The translations under genes were made by a program, and so were the position numbers. Under the pieces are notes generated by a model. The model was not told where the DNA came from. It searched no databases and worked only from the letters and a program-made list of their open reading frames with translations. Shown piece after piece: positions 1 to 6,590 of a stretch of 60,999 nt of DNA. Position 1 is the stretch's first letter. Every line of letters begins with the position of its first letter. The DNA comes from Bacillus sp. 2B10 (GTDB taxonomy: Bacteria > Pseudomonadota > Alphaproteobacteria > Sphingomonadales > Sphingomonadaceae), in assembly GCA_003946805.1 (NCBI GenBank), contig RPSH01000025.1:1-60999 (forward strand). The letters are read 5' to 3'.

Positions 1-1
1 C

Positions 2-118
2 TTCCGACGCCTCGTCAAAGACTACGAACGTTACGCCGAAACACTCGCAGGACTTCACATCGTCGCCTTCGCCTGCCTCATGATGAAACAGGCCGCTGCA
101 CTCGCTGATGGTTCATAA
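2..118 (+). mobile_element. IS5-family transposase, C-terminal end (cut by window edge)
   Basis: An open frame enters from the left edge and ends with TAA at 116-118, giving 38 residues. It begins FRRLVKDYERYAETLAGLH and continues with IVAFACLMM. This is the typical C-terminus of IS5-family (IS427-like) DDE transposases, in which an R...YER segment follows the last catalytic Glu. The catalytic core lies outside the window, so intactness cannot be judged. The bases just after the stop (AACAGCCTC, about 117-125) resemble the outer end of IS427-group inverted repeats, so the element probably ends there. The end position is inference. Confidence 0.75.
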
Positions 119-131
119 CAGCCTCTAGAAC

Positions 132-224
132 CGTCACCCCAGCGAAGGCTGGGGTCTCCATCGGCTCCTGCTGCACGCTATTATCGGGAGATCCCAGCCT
201 TCGCCGGGATGACGCCCGTTTCAA
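132..224. repeat. Dispersed repeat family C, copy 1
   Basis: This 93-bp element starts CGTCACCCCAGCGAAGGCTG and ends GACGCCCGTTTCAA. Each end carries a short GC palindrome (CCCCAGCGAAGGCTGGGG at the left). A close copy lies at 31943-32035. A related half palindrome sits at about 281-303. It lies between the IS5 remnant and the protease gene. No reading frame is supported between 119 and 332. Confidence 0.75.
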
Positions 225-332
225 TATAAGTGGATCAAGCTCTGGAACGGTATACCATCGGGTAGAGCCTCCAGACACCACTCCGGCCTGCGCCGGGGCG
301 ACGTCCATGTCGATGGTTCGAACGAAATGCCC

Positions 333-1544
333 TCAGTAGAAATTCGCCAGCGTCAGCGACCGCTCCGCCCCGTCGCACAGCGTCAGCCGGACCACGCGTC
401 CCGGCGCATCGGTGCCCCACCGCACGTCGATCGTCCCCTCCGCCGTCAGCGCGACCGGCTGGCCGTCGACGGTACAGATCAGCTCGTTCGCCTTCCACCC
501 GGCCTTCGCCGCCGGTCCGCCCGCCATGACGTGCAGCACGCGCAACCGGGCACGGTCGTAGCCGAGCAGCAGCCCGCTGGTCGATTTGAGCGGCGGGGGC
601 GGGGCCTGCGGGTTGGGGGCGACCACCATCTGCCCGGCCACGGGATCGAGCAGCACGCGGTAGCGCAGCAACAGTCCCGTGCCGACCCGCCCGGCGACCC
701 GCACCTGTCGGGTGAAACCGCCATCGCCCTCGATCCGCAGTTCGATCGGCCCGGTCGGCTGCCCGCCCAGCGTCACCCGGTCGGTGACGGTCAGCCCGGC
801 ATCGACCACGCCGCCCGCCCCGAAGGCGATGGTCGAGGTGACGCGCGCACCCTTGATCCCTGCCGCGCGCCACTGGCTGCGCGCGATGCTGAGCGAGCCG
901 CCGTCGCCGGTATCGACCAGCAGCGGACGGACGCGGTGTTTGCCCAGCATCGCCTCGGTCAGATACAGCCCGCTGCCGTTCTGGAGGGTCATCGGCACCT
1001 TCGTACCGGCAAAGGGCATCCGCCCGCTCGGCAACAGGCGGAAGCGGCGATTGGCGAAATCGATGTCGAGCGCATGGGCGCCGATCAGGTCGGTCCCGAC
1101 CAGGACCTCGGCATCGCCCGATGCGCTGGCCAGCAGTCGCGGCAGTTCGATCACCGCGACGCGCCCGCCGCTGCGGCTGAGCGCGCCGAACGCGATCGAC
1201 TTCGTCGCCGCCCAGTCGACGCGGATCGCGCCGCCCAGCGCCACGCCCGACGCCGCGCCGTCCGGATCGATCGTCAGCTTCGCGCGGCGGGCAAAGGCGC
1301 GGCTGACCGCGCTATAATTCAGCCCGGTGTCGAGCAGCGCCTGCGCGCTCACCCCGTCGATCGTCATCGCGAAGCGCAGATGGTTGGCGGCGGTCAGCGT
1401 GAACGGCACCCAGCGCGCCTCGGCATCGCCGGACAGGGTCTGTGCAGGGGCGGCGGGCGGCGCGGCGAACAGCAGCAGCGCGAGGAGGAGTCGGGCGATC
1501 ACCGCCGGGATGTAGGGCGGCTCCGGCGGCGGCGCTACAGGCAT
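333..1544 (-). CDS. Retropepsin-like aspartyl protease with C-terminal PDZ domain
   Basis: The product has 403 residues. After a hydrophobic signal-like segment (LLLALLLFAAPPAAPAQ, about residues 19-35) there are two aspartyl-protease motifs: LLDTGLNYS with Asp72-Thr73-Gly74, and LLVDTGDGG with Asp211. This is the two-lobe pattern of bacterial clan AA proteases exported to the periplasm. The last 70 residues (VLHVMAGGPAAKAGWKAN) look like a PDZ domain, which would bind a substrate C-terminus. The ATG overlaps the last 10 bases of cpaF and its GGAGG is only one base away. A GTG at 1502 would give a more usual signal peptide and 389 residues. The substrate is unknown. Confidence 0.8.
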   Translation of the reverse strand: MPVAPPPEPPYIPAVIARLLLALLLFAAPPAAPAQTLSGDAEARWVPFTLTAANHLRFAMTIDGVSAQALLDTGLNYSAVSRAFARRAKLTIDPDGAASGVALGGAIRVDWAATKSIAFGALSRSGGRVAVIELPRLLASASGDAEVLVGTDLIGAHALDIDFANRRFRLLPSGRMPFAGTKVPMTLQNGSGLYLTEAMLGKHRVRPLLVDTGDGGSLSIARSQWRAAGIKGARVTSTIAFGAGGVVDAGLTVTDRVTLGGQPTGPIELRIEGDGGFTRQVRVAGRVGTGLLLRYRVLLDPVAGQMVVAPNPQAPPPPLKSTSGLLLGYDRARLRVLHVMAGGPAAKAGWKANELICTVDGQPVALTAEGTIDVRWGTDAPGRVVRLTLCDGAERSLTLANFY

Positions 1545-3097
1545 GCCTCCAGCAGCGCCTGGTCAAAGCCATATTGCTTGGCCTTGTCCAGCGTGTACGG
1601 GCGCATCCCCATCGAGCGATATTCGCCGATGATCTTGCCGTCGGCGCTCTCGTCCAGATATTCGAACTTGAACAGTTCCTGCGTGACGATCACCGGCCCT
1701 TCCATGCCGATGACCTCGGTGATGTTGGTGACGCGGCGCGACCCGTCGCGCAGGCGCTTCACCTGCACGATCAGGTCGACCGAATCGGCGATCTGGCGGC
1801 TGATCGCTTCCTTGGGCACCTTGATGTCCGACATCATCACCATGTTCTCCATCCGCGCGAGGCATTCGCGCGGGGAGTTGGAGTGGAGCGTCGCCATCGA
1901 CCCGTCATGGCCGGTGTTCATCGCCGCCAACAGGTCGAAACACTCCGACCCACGGATTTCGCCGAGGATGATTCGGTCCGGGCGCATACGCAGCGCGTTC
2001 TTCACGAGGTCGCGGATGGTGATCTCGCCCTGCCCCTCGAGGTTCGGCGGGCGCGTTTCGAGCGGGAGCCAGTGCGGCTGTTGCAGGCGCAGTTCGGCGG
2101 CGTCCTCGATCGTCAGCACGCGCTCGCCCGGGTCGATCATCTTCGACAGGGCGTTGAGCATCGTCGTCTTGCCCGAACCGGTACCGCCCGAAATCACGAT
2201 GTTGAAGCGGCTGGCCCCGGCGACTTTCAGCGCGGTCGCCATCTTGGTGCTCATCGACCCGAAGCCCGCCATCATGTCGATGGTGATCGGCTTGGCCGAA
2301 AACTTACGGATCGAGATCGCGGTGCCCTTGAGGCTGAGCGGCGGCACGATCACGTTGACGCGGCTGCCGTCCTTCAGGCGGGCATCGGCCAGAGGCGTGG
2401 TCTGGTCGACGCGGCGGCCGACCGAGTTGCAGATGCGCTGCGCGATCTGGAACAGATGCTCCTCGTCGCGGAACTGGATCGTCGCCAGTTCCAGCTTGCC
2501 CTTGCGTTCGACGAACGTCTGTTCGGGGCCGTTGACCATGATGTCGCTGATCGCCGGATCGGCCAGCAATTCCTCGAGCGGGCCGAGGCCCAGCAGTTCG
2601 TCGACCAGCACCTTTTCCAGCGCGAACTGTTCGCGCCGGTTGAGCGTCAGTTTCAGTTCGGCCAGCACCTCGCCCACGATCGGGCGGAATTCCTCGGCCA
2701 GTTCGTCCTTGCTGAGCGTCGCGGCGGCTTCGGGATCGACCCGTTCGAGCAGGCGGGGGAGGACCTGTTCCTTGATGCGGTGGATCGAGCTTTCGAAGCC
2801 CTCGACGCGGCTGTTGCCGGCCTCGCCCGACAGCGCCTGCCGGTCGGCCAGGCGCTGCATCGCGTCGCCCATGCCCTGCGGAAGGGCGCCGGGCTGTTCG
2901 CCAGGCATCGGCTCGCTCTCGCCGCCGGGCAGCGGGGCGTGTCCCAGCGGGGGGAATTGCTGCGCGGCGTCGAGGTCGGCGGGACGCGCGGGCCCCGATC
3001 CCTGCATCGGCCGGGCCACCCCGAAGGACGGCCTGCCGCCGCCCGATCCGCCCAACCCGCTGCGTCGCCCGAATGCGTTCACGTTCCGCCACCCCAT
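1535..3097 (-). CDS. cpaF: CpaF/TadA-type secretion ATPase
   Basis: The protein has 520 residues, the usual size for the ATPase that powers Tad/Flp pilus assembly at the inner membrane. A proline- and glycine-rich leader of about 110 residues precedes the N-terminal domain. The Walker A motif GGTGSGKTT is at about residues 304-312. The Asp box (LTIEDAAELRL), Walker B region (RPDRIILGEIRG) and His box (NTGHDGSMATLHSNSP) follow, so the enzyme looks active. It would hydrolyse ATP as a hexamer. None of the usual partners (cpaB, cpaC, cpaE, tadB, tadC) is next to it: upstream is a repeat region and lpdA, downstream a protease gene. In this window it is an orphan. Confidence 0.93.
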   Translation of the reverse strand: MGWRNVNAFGRRSGLGGSGGGRPSFGVARPMQGSGPARPADLDAAQQFPPLGHAPLPGGESEPMPGEQPGALPQGMGDAMQRLADRQALSGEAGNSRVEGFESSIHRIKEQVLPRLLERVDPEAAATLSKDELAEEFRPIVGEVLAELKLTLNRREQFALEKVLVDELLGLGPLEELLADPAISDIMVNGPEQTFVERKGKLELATIQFRDEEHLFQIAQRICNSVGRRVDQTTPLADARLKDGSRVNVIVPPLSLKGTAISIRKFSAKPITIDMMAGFGSMSTKMATALKVAGASRFNIVISGGTGSGKTTMLNALSKMIDPGERVLTIEDAAELRLQQPHWLPLETRPPNLEGQGEITIRDLVKNALRMRPDRIILGEIRGSECFDLLAAMNTGHDGSMATLHSNSPRECLARMENMVMMSDIKVPKEAISRQIADSVDLIVQVKRLRDGSRRVTNITEVIGMEGPVIVTQELFKFEYLDESADGKIIGEYRSMGMRPYTLDKAKQYGFDQALLEACL

Positions 3098-3165
3098 TGA
3101 TTCGTAGCGGGGAGGCTAGGCGAGAAGCGTTTACGATTGTCTAACCAAGGTCGGGGGCCGGACAC

Positions 3166-3205
3166 GGAACGGGCGGGACATGGTTGGCCATGCCCCGCCC
3201 GTTCC
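3166..3205. repeat. Long inverted repeat between lpdA and cpaF
   Basis: An 18-bp stem starts GGAACGGGCGGGACATGG and has a 4-base loop TTGG and one mismatch. It lies downstream of lpdA and upstream of cpaF, both on the minus strand. No run of T follows on either side, so it is not a standard terminator. It could stabilise or end the lpdA transcript, or act as a bidirectional barrier. The rest of 3098-3363 holds a family A repeat and no gene. Confidence 0.6.
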
Positions 3206-3230
3206 GATACTGCATTCGTTGAAGCCGTTC

Positions 3231-3324
3231 GTCATTCCCGCGAGGGCGGGAATCCATACACACAGCGGTGGCGCGTCAGGATGAACGTCGGCGTCCATGG
3301 GGTCCCGCCTTCGCGGGACCGAGG
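3231..3324. repeat. REP-like inverted pair, family A, copy 1
   Basis: The left arm GTCATTCCCGCGAGGGCGGG is followed by AATCCAT (3231-3257). A right arm of similar design is at 3295-3324 with GTCCCGCCTTCGCGGGACC. Each arm is itself a palindrome. The same design recurs near 10.9, 22.0, 32.1 and 39.3 kb, always between genes. This copy has the most diverged right arm. Confidence 0.7.
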
Positions 3325-3363
3325 AACGAGCGATGGCCGGAAAGCCATCCCTCCCTGGTGCGA

Positions 3364-4764
3364 TCAGATGTGGATCGGCTTGCCCTGCACCGCCATCGCC
3401 GCTTCCTTGAGCGCCTCGGCATGGGTCGGGTGCGCGTGGCAGGTATAGGCGATGTCCTCGCTGGTCGCGCCGAATTCCATCGCCTGCGCCGCCTGCGCGA
3501 TCATCGTGCCGGCCAGCGACGAGACGATCCACACGCCGACCACGCGGTCGGTCTTGGCGTCCGCAATGACCTTCACGAAGCCGTCGGTGTCGCGGTTGGT
3601 CTTGGCGCGGCTGTTGGCGGCGAAGGGGAACTTGCCGACCTTGATCTCGCCCTTCTCGCTGGCGGCTTCCTCGGTCAGGCCGACGCCCGCGATCTCGGGC
3701 ATGGTGTAGACCACGCTCGGGATCACATCGTGGTTCACGATGCCGGTCTGGCCGGCGATGAACTCCGCCGCGGCGACGCCTTCGTCCTCGGCCTTGTGCG
3801 CCAGCATCGGGCCATGCACCACGTCGCCGATCGCCCAGATGCCGTCGACGCTGGTGCGGAACTCGTCGTCGATCTCGACCTGCCCGCGCTGGTTGACCGA
3901 CAGCCCGGCCTTGTCGAGCGCGAGCCCTTCGGTGTTCGCGCGGCGGCCGATCGACACCAGCACCGCATCGGCGGTGATCGTCGTCGCCTCGCCGCCCGCC
4001 GCCGGTTCGACGGTCAGCGTCGCGGTGCCGCCATCAACGCTCGCGCCGGTGACCTTGGTCGACGTCTTGAGGTCGAAGCCCTGCTTCTTGAACAGCTTGG
4101 CCGATTCCTTGCGGACCTCGCCGTCGAAGCCGGGCAGGATCTGGTCGGCATATTCGACCACGGTGACCTTGGCGCCGAGGCGACGCCACACGCTGCCGAG
4201 TTCGAGGCCGATCACCCCGCCGCCGATCACCACCAGATGCTCGGGCACCCTGGGCAGCGCCAGCGCGCCGGTCGAATCGACGATGATCGCCGCGTCGTTG
4301 TCGACCTCGACGCCGGGCAGCGGCATCACGCTCGACCCCGTGGCGATCACGATGTCGCGCGCGGTGACGGTGCGGTCGCCGACCTTCACGCTATGGTCGT
4401 TCTCGAACGCGGCATAGCCCTTGAGCCATTCGACCTTGTTCTTCTTGAACAGATATTCGATGCCGCCGGTCAGCTCGCCGACCGCCTTCTTCTTTTCGGC
4501 ATGCATCTGGTCGAGGTTGAGCGACGCGCCCTGGATGTCGACGCCGAACTTGGCGAGGTGGCCGCCGGTCGCTTCCGCGTACAGCTCGGAGGCATGCAGC
4601 AGCGCCTTGGACGGGATGCACCCGACGTTCAGGCAGGTCCCGCCCAGCGTCTCGCGCCCTTCGGCGCAGGCGGTCCTAAGCCCAAGCTGTGCCGCGCGGA
4701 TCGCCGCGACATAGCCGCCGGGTCCGGCACCGATCACGAGGACGTCGAAGTCGTAGTCAGCCAT
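3364..4764 (-). CDS. lpdA: Dihydrolipoyl dehydrogenase (E3)
   Basis: The 466-residue flavoprotein reoxidises the dihydrolipoyl group of 2-oxo acid dehydrogenase complexes using NAD. The FAD motif is VIGAGPGGYVAA near the N-terminus. The redox disulfide is in GGTCLNVGCIPSK (Cys44 and Cys49). A second dinucleotide fold has GGGVIGLELGSVW. The C-terminal dimer-interface motif CHAHPTHAE supplies the catalytic His-Glu pair. It is the last gene of the set running from mdh, 15 bp after the yfbM-like gene, so it is probably the E3 for the OdhAB complex encoded upstream. It may also serve pyruvate dehydrogenase. Confidence 0.97.
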   Translation of the reverse strand: MADYDFDVLVIGAGPGGYVAAIRAAQLGLRTACAEGRETLGGTCLNVGCIPSKALLHASELYAEATGGHLAKFGVDIQGASLNLDQMHAEKKKAVGELTGGIEYLFKKNKVEWLKGYAAFENDHSVKVGDRTVTARDIVIATGSSVMPLPGVEVDNDAAIIVDSTGALALPRVPEHLVVIGGGVIGLELGSVWRRLGAKVTVVEYADQILPGFDGEVRKESAKLFKKQGFDLKTSTKVTGASVDGGTATLTVEPAAGGEATTITADAVLVSIGRRANTEGLALDKAGLSVNQRGQVEIDDEFRTSVDGIWAIGDVVHGPMLAHKAEDEGVAAAEFIAGQTGIVNHDVIPSVVYTMPEIAGVGLTEEAASEKGEIKVGKFPFAANSRAKTNRDTDGFVKVIADAKTDRVVGVWIVSSLAGTMIAQAAQAMEFGATSEDIAYTCHAHPTHAEALKEAAMAVQGKPIHI

Positions 4765-4779
4765 TGTCTCTATCCCGTC

Positions 4780-5277
4780 CTAGTCGTTGTGGGCGATCAC
4801 GCGGATCGCGCCGTCGCCGGTACGGCGGCAGTTTGCCGCAAAATTGCGCAGAGCCGGAACCCCCTGCATCACGTAATCGAGCGCGTCGGCGCCCGTGAAG
4901 GTATCGGCCATATAGACATCGGCCTTCGCCATCGCACGGGCATCGAAACGCCGGGCGAGCGTGGCGTCGTGGAGGCGGTCGAGCGCGTCGGCGAATGCCT
5001 GCATCAGCGGTGGTGCGATCAGGCCGATCCCGCCCTCGCCATTCTCGTCCGCGCCCAGTTCGGGCAGCGCGGCGATGATGATGCCCAGCATGTGGCCGAC
5101 ATCGTCGGCCGACCCGGTCAGCAGGTAATGGACCGCGTGCCACGCCTCGCCCAGATCTAGGAAGTCGAGATCCTCGACCCCTTCCTCGAACAGGAAATCC
5201 TCGAACACCGATGGGTCGGCGACCAGCCGGTCGATGTCGGCATCGCCGGCCCGACGCAGATAGATCACCATGCCCAT
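4780..5277 (-). CDS. YfbM-like DUF1877 protein
   Basis: A 165-residue soluble, acidic protein. The start MGMVIYLRRAGDADIDRL and the segment DLGEAWHAVHYLLTGS match the DUF1877/YfbM pattern, in which a paired Trp-His near the middle is typical. Its biochemical role is unknown. It sits between odhB and lpdA on the same strand with gaps of 17 and 15 bp, so it is very likely co-transcribed with them. That position may reflect insertion of an unrelated gene or an unrecognised link to the complex. Family assignment is good, function open. Confidence 0.8.
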   Translation of the reverse strand: MGMVIYLRRAGDADIDRLVADPSVFEDFLFEEGVEDLDFLDLGEAWHAVHYLLTGSADDVGHMLGIIIAALPELGADENGEGGIGLIAPPLMQAFADALDRLHDATLARRFDARAMAKADVYMADTFTGADALDYVMQGVPALRNFAANCRRTGDGAIRVIAHND

Positions 5278-5294
5278 CGGTTGTCGTCCGTCCC

Positions 5295-6548
5295 TTACAG
5301 GTCGATCAGCAGGCGCGTCGGATCCTCGATCGCGTTCTTCAATGCGACGAGGAAGGTCACCGCCTCTCGACCGTCGATCAGGCGGTGGTCGTAGCTGAGC
5401 GCGAGGTACATCATCGGGCGCACCACGACCTGACCGTCGCGCACCACCGGCCGTTCCTCGATGCGGTGGAGGCCCAGCACCGCCGACTGCGGCGGGTTGA
5501 TGATCGGGGTCGACATCAGCGATCCGAACACGCCGCCGTTCGAGATGGTGAAGGTGCCGCCCCTCATCTCGTCCATCTTGAGCGTGCCGTCCTTGGCGCG
5601 CTTGCCGAAGTCGCCGATCGTCTTTTCGACGCCCGCGACCGACAGCTTGTCGGCGTCGCGGATGACGGGGACGACGAGGCCGCCCGGCGCCGACACGGCG
5701 ACCGAGATGTCGGCATAGTCGCGATAGACGATCTCGTCGCCCTCGATCGATGCGTTGACCGACGGGATGTCCTTCAGCGCCATCGTCGCGGCCTTCACGA
5801 AGAAGCCCATGAAGCCCAGCCGCACGCCGTGCTTCTTCTCGAACAGGTCCTTGTACTTCGCGCGCGCCTCGATCACTGCCGTCATGTCGACGTCGTTGAA
5901 GGTGGTGAGCAGCGCGGCGGTGTCCTGCGCTTCCTTCAGGCGGCGGGCGATCGTCTGGCGCAGGCGCGTCATCTTCACGCGCTCTTCGCCGCGCGTCGGG
6001 CCAGCAGCGGCGGCAGGTGCCGCGGCGGGGGTGGCGGCTGCGGCAGGCGCGGCGGCGGCCGGCTTGTCACCGGCGGCGGCGACCACGTCTTCCTTGGTGA
6101 TGCGGCCGTCGCGGCCGGTGCCCTTGACCTTCGCCGGATCGACGCCGTGTTCGAGGATCGCACGGCGCACCGACGGCGACAGCGCGGCGGCGTCGACATT
6201 GGCGTCGCCGGCCGGGGCCTGCTGCGCGGCGGCCGGGGCAGGGGCGGCGGCGGGTGCCGGCGCGGCGTCCTGCTTGGGCGCTTCCGCCTTCGGAGCGGCG
6301 GCGGCGCCGTCGCCCGATTCGATCGTCGCGATCATCGCGCCGACCGACACGGTGTCGCCGGGCTGCACGGCGTGCTGGCCCATGACGCCCGCGACGGGCG
6401 AGGGAACCTCGACCGACACCTTGTCGGTTTCGAGGCTGGCGATCGGTTCGTCGGCGGCGACCGCCTCACCGGGCTTCTTCAACCATTCGCCCAGCGTCGC
6501 TTCGGTGATCGATTCGCCCAGCGTGGGGACCAGAACTTCGGTTGCCAT
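5295..6548 (-). CDS. odhB: 2-oxoglutarate dehydrogenase E2, dihydrolipoyl succinyltransferase
   Basis: The 417-residue core subunit moves the succinyl group from E1-bound thiamine to CoA. The lipoyl domain is residues 1-75 with lipoylated Lys43 in [12 protein letters not shown]. An Ala/Pro-rich linker follows. The E3/E1-binding domain is near residues 125-160 ([19 protein letters not shown]). A second Ala-rich linker leads to the catalytic domain, which ends in [17 protein letters not shown] with the catalytic His and Asp. One lipoyl domain is normal for this enzyme. It follows odhA after 42 bp containing a small hairpin. Confidence 0.97.
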   Translation of the reverse strand: MATEVLVPTLGESITEATLGEWLKKPGEAVAADEPIASLETDKVSVEVPSPVAGVMGQHAVQPGDTVSVGAMIATIESGDGAAAAPKAEAPKQDAAPAPAAAPAPAAAQQAPAGDANVDAAALSPSVRRAILEHGVDPAKVKGTGRDGRITKEDVVAAAGDKPAAAAPAAAATPAAAPAAAAGPTRGEERVKMTRLRQTIARRLKEAQDTAALLTTFNDVDMTAVIEARAKYKDLFEKKHGVRLGFMGFFVKAATMALKDIPSVNASIEGDEIVYRDYADISVAVSAPGGLVVPVIRDADKLSVAGVEKTIGDFGKRAKDGTLKMDEMRGGTFTISNGGVFGSLMSTPIINPPQSAVLGLHRIEERPVVRDGQVVVRPMMYLALSYDHRLIDGREAVTFLVALKNAIEDPTRLLIDL

Positions 6549-6564
6549 CGGATCTTCCTCATCT

Positions 6565-6579
6565 CCCCCGTGTCGGGGG
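6565..6579. repeat. Intercistronic hairpin odhA-odhB
   Basis: CCCCCG-TGT-CGGGGG forms a perfect 6-bp stem in the 42-bp gap between odhA and odhB. No T run follows on the minus strand, so it is more likely an mRNA stability or processing element than a terminator. Confidence 0.55.
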
Positions 6580-6590
6580 TAATAACACGG

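Noticed and set aside
327..3107. A 926-codon open frame on the plus strand
   Set aside because: It lies opposite the protease gene and cpaF, has Arg/His-rich low-complexity translation and no motifs. High GC content makes such antisense frames common.
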